NCBI GenBank assembly: GCA_965215145.1
Contig: OZ244038.1
Span: 930,001-994,000 of the forward strand
Origin: G965215145 sp965215145
Lineage (GTDB): Bacteria; Bacteroidota; Rhodothermia; Rhodothermales; JANQRZ01
Reading direction: 5' to 3'
DNA: 64,000 nucleotides
In this document: positions 52,032 through 60,296 of the stretch, one piece after another
How positions within the stretch are numbered: the stretch's first letter is position 1
Layout of the letters: every line of letters begins with the position of its first letter
Made by a program: the position numbers and the translations under genes
Notes under the pieces: generated by a model
Databases searched by the model: none
What the model saw: the letters and a program-made list of their open reading frames with translations, nothing else
Told to the model about the DNA's origin: nothing

Positions 52032-52720
52032 GGCCGTGTGAGACAATCCATGCTTGATCCAGTCCACCGCCGCCGCCACGTGGAGCGCGCCGAGGTAGCT
52101 CTCGGCCGTCTTCTCGTAGCGCGTCGCCACCGCCCGCCACTCCTTGAGTCGGCCCCACAGTTGCTCTACCCGGTGCCGCTCGCGGTAGGCCCCCCGGTCG
52201 TAGGCCGCTCGGTCGTAGGCCGCTCGGTCGTAGGCCACGGCCGGGTGCGTCCGGTTGGCCGCGACGACGGGCTCGGCTCCGGCGATCCGGATCCCCGCCC
52301 GCCACGAGGCCGACGAGTACCCCCGGTCGCAGACGACCCGGCCCACGCGGCCGAGCCCGACCACGGCGACCAGGAGCGCGTCGGCCACGCGGAGCTCCGA
52401 GCGGTGCCCCGGCAGCAGCCGGAACGCGAGCGCCCGGCCCCGGCGGTCACAGGCGACGACGGCCTTCGTGCCGAAGCCGCCCCGGCTGCGCCCGAGCGCT
52501 ACGTCTCGGAGCGCTACGTCTCGGAGCGCTACGTCTCGGAGCGCTACGTCTCGGAGCGCTACGTCTCGGAGCGCTACGTCTCGGAGCGCTACGTCTCGGA
52601 GCGCTACGTCTCGGAGCGCTACGTCTCGGAGCGCTACGTCTCGGAGCGCTACGTCTCGGAGCGCTACGTCTCGGAGCGCTACGTCTCGGAGCGCTACGTC
52701 TCGGAGCGCTACGTCTCGGA
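52032..52720 (-). CDS. IS5-family transposase, ORFB (catalytic part)
   Basis: In the -1 frame relative to ORFA. DVALGRSRGGFGTKAVVACD, then FRLLPGHRSELRVADALL, VVCDRGYSSASWRAGI and the C-terminal YRERHRVEQLWGRLKEWRAV, then ATRYEKTAESYLGALHVAAA show the DDE domain with its C-terminal glutamate motif. The repeated AYDRAAYDRAAYDRG is a second small tandem repeat. The frame has no stop inside the IS and runs through the terminal repeat into the neighbouring gene to 51144. Confidence 0.8.
52494..52720. repeat. 15-bp tandem repeat array, about 15 perfect copies
   Basis: The unit ACGTCTCGGAGCGCT (plus strand) is repeated without a single mismatch; 14 full units plus partial ends are visible. It lies exactly where ORFA ends and ORFB begins. 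In the ORFB frame it codes for repeated RDVAL; in the ORFA frame each unit contains TAG. Confidence 0.97.
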
Positions 52721-53083
52721 GGGGGCCGTAGCGTCGGGAGCCCCCTTCTTCGCCCCCGCCGCCTTGGGGTGGGCGCGCACGACGGTCCCGTCGAGCATGA
52801 CCGCGGCGAGGTCGGCGTGCCCGGTGTCGCGGAGGTGCTCGAAGGCCCGCTCCCAGACGCCCGAACGGGACCAGCGCTTGTGGAGTTGGGCGGCGCGCCA
52901 CCAGGGCCCGAACTCGGCGGGGACGGCGCGCCAGGGTGGGCCGTTCTTGAGGCGCCAGACGACGCCCTCGACGGTGGCGCGCTCGTCGCGGACGGGGCGG
53001 CCTCGACCGGAGCGGGCGTGGTCGAGGGCGGCTTTGAGGGCGGCTTTGAGGGCGGCCCACTCGGGGTCAGTCAGCAAGGGCAT
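52709..53083 (-). CDS. IS5-family transposase, ORFA
   Basis: A 124-residue N-terminal transposase part (DUF4096 type): MPLLTDPEWAALKAALK, VEGVVWRLKNGPPWRAVPAE, QLHKRWSRSGVWERAF and VMLDGTVVRAHPKAAGAKKG, with the first catalytic Asp in LDGTVV. It stops at TAG in the first tandem unit (APSET). A -1 shift at GAG would continue as DVALGRSRGG. The IS5 group commonly makes its transposase by such frameshifting. Confidence 0.85.
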   Translation of the reverse strand: MPLLTDPEWAALKAALKAALDHARSGRGRPVRDERATVEGVVWRLKNGPPWRAVPAEFGPWWRAAQLHKRWSRSGVWERAFEHLRDTGHADLAAVMLDGTVVRAHPKAAGAKKGAPDATAPSET

Positions 53084-53192
53084 GGCGTCCGTGGCGAGAG
53101 CCGGGTCAACGTCACGCCGAACCGATTTGTCTCACACGGCCTAGCGCCGCCAAGCCAAGATCGGGTGACCGAGAGTAGGGCAGGCACAAAGA

Positions 53193-53227
53193 GAGGGGGC
53201 CGGCGGGACAAGTCCGCCGACCCCCTC
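53193..53227 (-). terminator. Terminator of the first T9SS protein gene
   Basis: Arms GAGGGGGCCGGCGG and CCGCCGACCCCCTC (one mismatch) around a short GACAAGT-type loop. On the minus strand it follows the T9SS gene stop by 38 bp. It resembles the hairpin at 55061-55095 after the paralogous gene. Confidence 0.65.
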
Positions 53228-53265
53228 GGGCGACCGCCTGTAAAGGCGGCCTCAGCGCAGGGCCG

Positions 53266-54909
53266 CTACTTCACCAGCGAGAGCTGCCCCGTCTGCACCG
53301 CGCCGCCGACCCGGAGCCGGTAGAGGTACGTCCCGGTGGGCAGGCCCGCCGCGTCGAAGGCGGCGCTGTGGCTGCCGGCGTCGAGCTCGGCGTCGACGAG
53401 GACGGCGACCTCGCGGCCGAGCACGTCGTAGACGGCGAGGCGCACGTCGGCCGTGGCGTCGAGGGCGAAGGCGATCTGGGCCGAGCCCGCGAACGGGTTG
53501 GGGTAGACGCCGACGGCGTCCGTCGGAGCGTTCGTGACGGTGGTACCGGTGGCCTCCCACGGGCTCACGTCCGTCACGGCCCACACGAGGCCCTGGAAGG
53601 ACTCGCGCCAGCGGTCGTACTCGAGCTCCGAAGCGGGATCGGTGAGGGCGACCCCGGCCTGAAGCACGGCCAACGCCGGGCGCGAACCGGTGACGACGAC
53701 CGCGAAGCACTCCTGGTCCACCGACGACATCGCGCTGAAGCTGCCGATCTCGAGGCAGTACGTGTAGGTCCCCGCCGGCGCGCCGGCCGGCACCTGCTGC
53801 GTGAAGCTCGCGCCGATAGAATCGCCATCGTCGAGGCAGCCACCTCGGATTCGTCCCGAGGCCACCTGTCCCCCCTGGTCTGTATCTGCCGTGAAGTAGA
53901 GGTCGCCACAGACCTGCGCGCCGGACGTGTTCGTGACCGAGTAGTCGAAGCCGATCGAGCCGCCGGGGGCGACCGTCAGCGGGCTCGTCGCTGTGGCCGT
54001 CAGGTCAACGTCCGGAGTGGAAACGGCGTTGAGGTCTTCCACGAACCCGGTGAACACGCCGAAGTCGTCGTTGCCGTTGCCGGTGACGACGATGACGTAC
54101 GTGGTGCCGGCCATGAGCATCACGCTCTCGATCCGCGAGCCGGTCTCGTCCGAGCCGGGGTAGTCGTCGTCGGAGGCGAGGAGGTTGAGGCAGGGCTCAC
54201 TGGGGTCGAACGAGTCCTCGTAGAGGAAGAGGTACCCGTCGAAGTCGAAGTCGTAGTCGGCCTGGACGGCATACTCGCTGTCGCGGGGGGGCATGAACGT
54301 GAACGTCTCGTAGCGGACGGCCGTGGCGATGACCGAGGGGGAGCACGAGGTGCTCGAGACGAAGGCGCGCCGGAAGGTCGGGTCATCGGTGGTGTCCCCA
54401 CCGAACGTAAAGACGGTCTGCGGGAGGTCCCCCGTCCGGGTCACGGTGCCGTTGTAGGCGACGTACTCGTCGTTGCGATAGGAGCTCACGACGATGATGT
54501 AGTCCGTCCCCGCTCGGAACCGGAGATCAAAGAGCTCGCCGGGGCTGGACGTGGCGATGTCGTCTCCGATCAGGTTCTTACAAGGATCGTTGGGGTCGAA
54601 CGACCCCTCGTAGACGTAGAGGTAGCCGTCGTCGCTGGTCCCCGGGGGGACGGGCGAGAACGCCACGAAGATGTTGTAGAAGCCGTCCTGCGAGGGCGTG
54701 AAGGTGTAGGCGTCGTAGGCGACGTTCGTACCGAAGCTGGAGGGGTTGCACGACCCCCCGAACACGAAGGCCCGGGCGAAGGTGGGGTCGGTGGGGTCGG
54801 TGGCGCCGCTGAAGGAGAACACGACCTGGGCAGAGGACGGGCTCGCACCGAGGGCCGAGACCATGGTGAGGAGCAGGACGCTCTGCAGGAGGGGTAGGCG
54901 ATATCGCAT
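53266..54909 (-). CDS. Secreted T9SS sorting-domain protein, paralogue A
   Basis: A 547-residue exported protein. The signal peptide ends LGASPSSAQ. Two beta-sandwich repeats, about 28-165 and 165-295, each have F-x-F-x-G, YTFTPSQDGFYNIFVAF-type and GSFDPNDPCKNLI-type motifs and IIVVSSYRNDEYVAYNG. A CARDB-like domain follows, about 305-420 (SPLTVAPGGSIGFDYSVTNT, then VPAGAPAGTYTYCLEIGSF). A type A sorting domain ends it (VYPNPFAGSAQIAFALD, VYDVLGREVAVL, GTYLYRLRVGG). ATG at 54909 starts the signal peptide. It is a tandem paralogue of the next gene. Confidence 0.85.
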   Translation of the reverse strand: MRYRLPLLQSVLLLTMVSALGASPSSAQVVFSFSGATDPTDPTFARAFVFGGSCNPSSFGTNVAYDAYTFTPSQDGFYNIFVAFSPVPPGTSDDGYLYVYEGSFDPNDPCKNLIGDDIATSSPGELFDLRFRAGTDYIIVVSSYRNDEYVAYNGTVTRTGDLPQTVFTFGGDTTDDPTFRRAFVSSTSCSPSVIATAVRYETFTFMPPRDSEYAVQADYDFDFDGYLFLYEDSFDPSEPCLNLLASDDDYPGSDETGSRIESVMLMAGTTYVIVVTGNGNDDFGVFTGFVEDLNAVSTPDVDLTATATSPLTVAPGGSIGFDYSVTNTSGAQVCGDLYFTADTDQGGQVASGRIRGGCLDDGDSIGASFTQQVPAGAPAGTYTYCLEIGSFSAMSSVDQECFAVVVTGSRPALAVLQAGVALTDPASELEYDRWRESFQGLVWAVTDVSPWEATGTTVTNAPTDAVGVYPNPFAGSAQIAFALDATADVRLAVYDVLGREVAVLVDAELDAGSHSAAFDAAGLPTGTYLYRLRVGGAVQTGQLSLVK

Positions 54910-55060
54910 GGGAGGGGGGGGAGACAAAGGGGAACGCCGCAGTGGGGGCATCCCGGGCTAGGGGGATACGGCGTCAGGACAGGTACAAGGTGCGACGGGC
55001 GCAGGTCTTTGTCAAGGGGGCGTGAAGAAAAAGGTTGGCGGCGGCCCCACCGGAAAAAGC

Positions 55061-55095
55061 GAGGGGGCCGGTGGAACAAGTCCACCGGCCCCCTC
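55061..55095 (-). terminator. Terminator of the second T9SS protein gene
   Basis: A perfect 15-bp stem, GAGGGGGCCGGTGGA and TCCACCGGCCCCCTC, with a 5-base loop. On the minus strand it is followed by GCTTTTTCC, a strong intrinsic terminator. Confidence 0.85.
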
Positions 55096-55133
55096 GGGCG
55101 ACCGCCCTTTCGAGCGGTCTCAGCGCAGGGCTG

Positions 55134-56777
55134 CTACTTCACCAGCGAGAGCTGGCCGGTCTGCACCTCGCCACCGACCTGGAGCCGGTAGAGGTACGTC
55201 CCTGCCGACAGGCCCGCCGCGTCGAAGGCGACGCTGTGGCTGCCAGCGTCCATCTCCGCGTCAACGAGCACGGCGACCTGGCGGCCGAGCACGTCGTAGA
55301 CGGCGAGGCTCACGTCAGCGGCCGTGTCGAGCGCGAACGCGATCTGCGTCCGGGCAGCGAACGGGTTCGGGTAGACGCCGATGGCCTCGGCCGGGACATC
55401 GCTCGTGATGCCGCCGACGACCTGCCACGCGCTCGCGTCCGTCACGGTCCAGTTGAGGCCAGCGAACTGCGCCTCGTAGGCCTCGCTGATCTGACCCTCA
55501 CGGGCCTTCTCATCGAGCGCCGGCGTCGCAGCGGCGAGCGCCGGGCGCGTGCCGGTGATCACGAGTGTGAAGCACTCCGAGTCGACGGCGTTCATCGAGC
55601 CGAAGTTGCCGACCCGCAGGCAGTAATCGTAGGTGCCCGCCGGGGCGCCGGCCGGGATCCGCTGCCTGTACATCCCCATGATGGTCTGCCCATCCGGGAG
55701 CGTGCCCGAGCGGATTAGGCCCGAGGCGACCTGGTTGCCGCCGTCGTTGTCGGCGGTGAAGTAGAGGTCGCCGGTGGCGTCGGAGCCGCTGTTGTTCGAG
55801 ATCGTGTAGTCGAACGAGACGGAGCCACCGGGGGCCACCGTGAGCGACGAGGTCGCCGTCGCCATCAGGTCGATGTCGTCGCCGACGACCGGGGGCATGT
55901 TGTCCTGGACGAAGCCGGTGTACGGGCCGAAGTCGTCGTTGCTGAAGCCGCTCACGACGATGGTGTAGGTCGTGCCGCCCATCAGCATCACGTCCTCGAT
56001 CCGCGAGCCGGCGCCGACGGAGCCGTCGTCGTCGTCGAGCGCGATCAGGTCCACGCACGGCATGGTCGGGTCGAACGTGCCCTCGTAGAGGAAGACGTAC
56101 TCGTCGTAGTCCGGGGTGTCGTTGATGACGATGTCGTACTCGCTGTCGCGGTCGGGCGTGAACGTCGTCGTCTCATACGGGACGGCGGTGCCTGCGCCCG
56201 AGAGCAAGCACGAGCCGGCCGTGCCATCACCCACGGTGAACGGGCGGTTGAACGTGGGGTCGCCCGTGGTGTCGCCGCCGAAGTTGAAGACGATGACCGG
56301 GTCGACCTCCTGGGTCACGACGCCGCTGTAGGTGACGAACTCGCCGGTGCGGTAGGAGCTCACCACGATGATGTAGTCGGTGCCGCCCATGAGCGAGAGC
56401 TCCTCGAGCTCCGAGACCCCGCTGAGCCCGCTGTCGAGGTCGATGAGGTTGGCGCAGGCGTCGTTCGGGTCGAACGAGCCGCCGTAGATGAAGGCGTACC
56501 CATCCTCATCGGCCCCGAACGTCACGGTGACGTTGTAGGTGCCGTCCTCGGTAGGCGTGAAGGTGTACGTGTCGAAGGCGACGTCGCTGCCGATGGAGGA
56601 GAGCGAGCAGGAGCCGCTCGTGCCGTCCCCGGCGGTGAAGGGCCGCTGGAAGGTGGGGTCGGTGGGCTCGGTGGCCCCGCTGAAGGAGAAGACCTGCGCC
56701 GCCGCTGGGGCCGCCGCGAAGGCGAAGGCGATGGCGAGGAGCGCAAGGCCCCTCAGGGATTGTAGGTGGTACAACAT
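55134..56777 (-). CDS. Secreted T9SS sorting-domain protein, paralogue B
   Basis: A 547-residue protein with the same layout as paralogue A: signal peptide (ALLAIAFAFAAAPAAAQ), two repeats with FSFSGATEPTDPTFQRPF and GSFDPNDACANLIDL, and GGTDYIIVVSSYRTGEFVTY, a CARDB-like domain (SSLTVAPGGSVSFDYTISNN), then the sorting domain (VYPNPFAARTQIAFALD, VYDVLGRQVAVLVDAEMDAG). Cysteine pairs recur in each repeat. ATG at 56777; longer open frames upstream lack a signal peptide. It probably forms a surface-exposed adhesive or structural protein. Confidence 0.85.
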   Translation of the reverse strand: MLYHLQSLRGLALLAIAFAFAAAPAAAQVFSFSGATEPTDPTFQRPFTAGDGTSGSCSLSSIGSDVAFDTYTFTPTEDGTYNVTVTFGADEDGYAFIYGGSFDPNDACANLIDLDSGLSGVSELEELSLMGGTDYIIVVSSYRTGEFVTYSGVVTQEVDPVIVFNFGGDTTGDPTFNRPFTVGDGTAGSCLLSGAGTAVPYETTTFTPDRDSEYDIVINDTPDYDEYVFLYEGTFDPTMPCVDLIALDDDDGSVGAGSRIEDVMLMGGTTYTIVVSGFSNDDFGPYTGFVQDNMPPVVGDDIDLMATATSSLTVAPGGSVSFDYTISNNSGSDATGDLYFTADNDGGNQVASGLIRSGTLPDGQTIMGMYRQRIPAGAPAGTYDYCLRVGNFGSMNAVDSECFTLVITGTRPALAAATPALDEKAREGQISEAYEAQFAGLNWTVTDASAWQVVGGITSDVPAEAIGVYPNPFAARTQIAFALDTAADVSLAVYDVLGRQVAVLVDAEMDAGSHSVAFDAAGLSAGTYLYRLQVGGEVQTGQLSLVK

Positions 56778-57042
56778 GGATGTAGGGGAGTGGAGGTGAA
56801 GGAGATGCGGGACGGAAGAACCGAGGCCCGCTGAGATGTGGTGGGGGTGCTGACCTGCGCCGTGCTCTTCAAGCCGGACACGGCGTGCAACCTGTATAAT
56901 GTGGAGGCGGCTAATGAGAAATGCAATAGCCGGATAAAGAAAAGATGCAGCGCTTCGACCCGATCTCCATGCGCCTCTGACTCGCTGCACCGTAGCCTTA
57001 GACTCATCGTGGTAAACGGCTGACGCCTGGATGCGTCAACGC

Positions 57043-60000
57043 CTACGCCACCGCCTCTGGCTCCTCCTCATCCTCCCCCACCTCGTCCTCCTCCGCCTCG
57101 CCCTCCTCGCCCGTGAGCGCGTCGAGGTCCACGGACGAGGGGCACGCGCCGACCGTCTCCTCGGCGCTGCCGCGCTCCAGCTCCTCCCGGACGAACGGCG
57201 CCGTCGCGGTGTCGGCCGCGGCCAGCTCCTCCGGCGTCCCGGTGAACACGATCTCGCCGCCCGCGTCGCCGCCGCCGGGGCCGAGGTCCACGACGTAGTC
57301 GGCCACCTTGACCACGTCGGTGTTGTGCTCGATCACGAGGACCGTGTTCCCCTTCTCGACGAGGGCCTGGAGCACGTGCAGCAGGTGGCGGATGTCCTCG
57401 AAGTGGAGGCCCGTCGTGGGCTCGTCGAGGATGTAGAGCGTGGAGCCGGTGCCGGGCCGCGAGAGCTCCTTCGAGAGCTTGACCCGCTGCGCCTCGCCGC
57501 CGGAGAGGGTCGTGGCCTGCTGCCCAAGGCGGATGTAGCCGAGCCCGACGGCGTCGAGCGTGCGGAGCTTCCGCGCGATCCGCGGGACGGCCTCGAAGAA
57601 CGCCAGTGCCTCCGAGACCGGCATCTCCAGCACCTCGGCGATGGTCCGCCCCTTGTAGCGGACCTCCAGCGTCTCGGCGTTGTAGCGCCGCCCCTTGCAC
57701 GTCTCGCAGGCGACGTACACGTCCGGGAGGAAGTTCATCTCCAGCTTCACGATGCCCGCGCCCTTGCACGCCTCGCACCGCCCGCCCTTCGTGTTGAAAG
57801 AAAAACGGCCGGGCTTGTAGCCGCGGATCTGGGCCTCGGGCGTCCGCGCGAACAGCTCGCGGATGAGCGTGAACAGGCCGGTGTACGTCGCGGGGTTCGA
57901 GCGGGGCGTCCGCCCGATGGGGCTCTGGTCGATGGCGATCACCTTGTCGACGTGCTCCAGCCCCTCGACGTCGCGGTGGGGGAGCGGGACGCTCTGCGCG
58001 TTGTGGAAGTGCGCGGCCAGCAGCGGGTGGAGCGTCTGGTTGATGAGGCTCGACTTCCCGGAGCCCGAGACGCCGGTGACGGCCGTGAGCGTCCCGAGCG
58101 GGAGCTCGAGGGTCACGTCGCGGAGGTTGTGCCCCCGCGCGCCGATCAGCCGGAGCGTGTGCCCGTTGCCCGCCCTCCGCTCGGCGGGGACCGGGATGCG
58201 GCGCTCGCCGGTGAGGTAGGCCACCGTGAGGCTGTCCGTAGGGGCGTGATTAATCACGCCCCTACCCGCCACGATCTCCTCCGGCGTGCCCGCGCCTAAC
58301 ACGTGGCCGCCGTACTCCCCCGCGCCCGGGCCGAGGTCCACCACGTAGTCCGCCGCCTCGATCATCTCCCGGTCGTGCTCGACGACGAGGACCGAGTTGC
58401 CGAGGTCGCGGAGCGCGTCGAGGCTGTCGATGAGCTTGCCGTTGTCGCGGGGGTGGAGGCCGATGCTCGGCTCGTCGAGGACGTACAGGACGCCGGTGAG
58501 CTGGGTCCCGATCTGGGTGGCGAGGCGGATCCGCTGGCTCTCGCCGCCGGAGAGCGTCCGCGCCGAGCGGTCGAGGGTGAGGTAGTCGAGGCCGACGTTG
58601 AGGAGGAAGTCGAGGCGCTCGGTGATCTCCTTCACGATGGGCTCGCCGATCACGGCCTGCCGGCCTTCGAGCTCGAGATCCGCGAACCACCGGCGGAGCG
58701 TGCGGAGGTCCATCCCGACGAGGTCGGCGATGCGCTGGTCGCCGTCGTAGGTGCCGGTGTTGCCGACGCGGTAGCTCAGGCTCTCCGGCTTGAGGCGCCC
58801 GCCGCCGCACGTCCGGCACGCGCGGACCCGCATGAACGCCTCGGCCCACTTCCGCTGGACCGACGAGTTGGTGTTCTCGTAGGTGTGCCAGACGTGCTGG
58901 TAGACGCCGCCGAACCGGTGCTGGTACTTCACCTCCCGCCCCTTGTACTTGTAGACGATGTCGAACTGCTCGTCGCCGGCGCCGTCGAGGAGCACCTCCC
59001 GCTGCCGCTCCGTCAGCTTCTCGACCGGCGTGTCGAAGTCGAACCCGTATCGGTCGGCGACGGCGCGGAGCTGGGAGAAGACCCACACGTCGCGCGGCCT
59101 CCCGAGCGGGACGACGCCGCCCTGGGCGATGGTCTTCGACGGCTCGGGCACGACGAGGTCCGGGTCGATCTCCTTTTTGACGCCGAGGCCGTTGCAGGCC
59201 GGGCACGCGCCGTAGGGGCTGTTGAACGAGAACGTGTTCGGGGAGGGGTCGTCGTAGCTCAGCCCGCCGGCGGGGTCGGTGAGGTGGCGGCTCATGAGGT
59301 GGTCCCCCACCAGATCATCACCGTCGGGAGCCGACAGCACCTGCGCGATCAGCGTGCCCCCGCCCATCCCGAGGGCCAGCTCGGCGGCGCGGGCGATCCG
59401 GGGGCGGACGCCCTCCTTCACCACGAGCCGGTCCACCACCACCTCGATGTCGTGGACGCGGTAGCGGTCGACCTTCATCCCCTTCGTGATCTCGCGGAGC
59501 TCGCCGTCGACGCGGACGCGCTCGAAGCCCTGCTTGGCGAGCTGCTCGAAGAGGTCGCGGTAGTGGCCCTTCCGGCCGCGCACCACCGGCGCGAGCACGA
59601 TCACCCGCGTCCCCTCGGGGAAGGCGAGGACGGTGTCGATGATCTCGTCGTCACTCTGCCGCCGCATCGGCCGGCCGGACTTGTACGAGTAGGCGTCGGC
59701 GGCGCGGGCGTAGAGGAGCCGGAGGAAGTCGTAGATCTCCGTCACCGTCCCGACCGTGCTCCGGGGGTTCCGGGAGACCGTCTTCTGCTCGATGGCGATG
59801 ACGGGGGAGAGCCCGTCGATGAAGTCCACGTCCGGCCGCTCCATCACCCCGAGGAACTGGCGGGCGTAGGCGGAGAGCGACTCCATGTAGCGCCGCTGCC
59901 CCTCGGCGTAGATGGTGTCGAAGGCGAGGCTCGACTTGCCGCTGCCGGAGAGCCCGGTGATGACGACGAGGCGGTTGCGGGGGATGTCGAGGTCGACGTC

Positions 60001-60048
60001 CTGGAGGTTGTGCTCGCGGGCGCCGCGGATGAGGATCCGGTCGTCCAT
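57043..60048 (-). CDS. uvrA: Excinuclease ABC subunit A with repeat-encoded insertion
   Basis: A 1,001-residue damage sensor of nucleotide excision repair. The two ATPase halves show Walker A sites GLSGSGKSSLAFDTIYAEG and GVSGSGKSSLINQTL, zinc-finger cysteines (CPACNGLG, CRTCGGG; CEACKGAG, CETCKGR) and signatures LSGGESQRIRLATQ and LSGGEAQRVKLSKEL. The C-terminus is an acidic tail. Between AGTPEEIVA and SLTVAYLTGERRIPV the protein carries about ten extra residues, GRGVINHAPT, encoded by the palindrome at 58238-58265 without breaking the frame. Confidence 0.96.
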   Translation of the reverse strand: MDDRILIRGAREHNLQDVDLDIPRNRLVVITGLSGSGKSSLAFDTIYAEGQRRYMESLSAYARQFLGVMERPDVDFIDGLSPVIAIEQKTVSRNPRSTVGTVTEIYDFLRLLYARAADAYSYKSGRPMRRQSDDEIIDTVLAFPEGTRVIVLAPVVRGRKGHYRDLFEQLAKQGFERVRVDGELREITKGMKVDRYRVHDIEVVVDRLVVKEGVRPRIARAAELALGMGGGTLIAQVLSAPDGDDLVGDHLMSRHLTDPAGGLSYDDPSPNTFSFNSPYGACPACNGLGVKKEIDPDLVVPEPSKTIAQGGVVPLGRPRDVWVFSQLRAVADRYGFDFDTPVEKLTERQREVLLDGAGDEQFDIVYKYKGREVKYQHRFGGVYQHVWHTYENTNSSVQRKWAEAFMRVRACRTCGGGRLKPESLSYRVGNTGTYDGDQRIADLVGMDLRTLRRWFADLELEGRQAVIGEPIVKEITERLDFLLNVGLDYLTLDRSARTLSGGESQRIRLATQIGTQLTGVLYVLDEPSIGLHPRDNGKLIDSLDALRDLGNSVLVVEHDREMIEAADYVVDLGPGAGEYGGHVLGAGTPEEIVAGRGVINHAPTDSLTVAYLTGERRIPVPAERRAGNGHTLRLIGARGHNLRDVTLELPLGTLTAVTGVSGSGKSSLINQTLHPLLAAHFHNAQSVPLPHRDVEGLEHVDKVIAIDQSPIGRTPRSNPATYTGLFTLIRELFARTPEAQIRGYKPGRFSFNTKGGRCEACKGAGIVKLEMNFLPDVYVACETCKGRRYNAETLEVRYKGRTIAEVLEMPVSEALAFFEAVPRIARKLRTLDAVGLGYIRLGQQATTLSGGEAQRVKLSKELSRPGTGSTLYILDEPTTGLHFEDIRHLLHVLQALVEKGNTVLVIEHNTDVVKVADYVVDLGPGGGDAGGEIVFTGTPEELAAADTATAPFVREELERGSAEETVGACPSSVDLDALTGEEGEAEEDEVGEDEEEPEAVA
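58238..58265. repeat. Dispersed 28-bp palindromic repeat, copy 7, inside uvrA
   Basis: Identical over 28 bp to the copy at 3881-3908 (arms GTAGGGGCG/CGCCCCTAC, core TGATTAATCA). It encodes part of GRGVINHAPT in the linker between the first ATPase domain and the second half of UvrA. Confidence 0.93.
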
Positions 60049-60237
60049 CGGTCGGGGCCGGGGGGTGGGCGGGGGCTATCCAGGCTCCAACAGGAGGCGG
60101 GCCGCCCCGTTCCGTCGGAGAGCGATCCGCGTGGTGAAGCACCGGGCAGGTTCCAGCCTCCGGCTGACGACGCCGTGTCAGCGCACGGCGGGGGCCGACG
60201 TGGGGGTCTGGCGCCTCCGACGCAGCGCCATAACGAC

Positions 60238-60273
60238 GGCGGGGCCGCCCGACTCATGCCGGACGGCCCCGCC
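60238..60273 (-). terminator. Terminator of the beta-helix protein gene
   Basis: A perfect 10-bp stem GGCGGGGCCG and CGGCCCCGCC with a 16-base loop, 24 bp beyond the stop codon on the minus strand. Confidence 0.65.
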
Positions 60274-60296
60274 GCGCTAGAAACCACGCCGAGGCG

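Larger units (their letters stand above)
52032..53141 (-). mobile_element. IS5-family insertion sequence, 1,110 bp
   Basis: Terminal inverted repeats are GGCCGTGTGAGACAA (52032-52046) and TTGTCTCACACGGCC (53127-53141). A TA duplication flanks them (52030-52031, 53142-53143). Two overlapping transposase frames lie on the minus strand. A 227-bp tandem array enlarges it; without the extra units the element would be about 900 bp, normal for this group. Confidence 0.9.

Noticed and set aside
51087..53144. Plus-strand open frame with repeated RYVSERYVSE
   Set aside because: It is the complement of the 15-bp tandem array and the IS transposase; no protein-like sequence outside the repeat.
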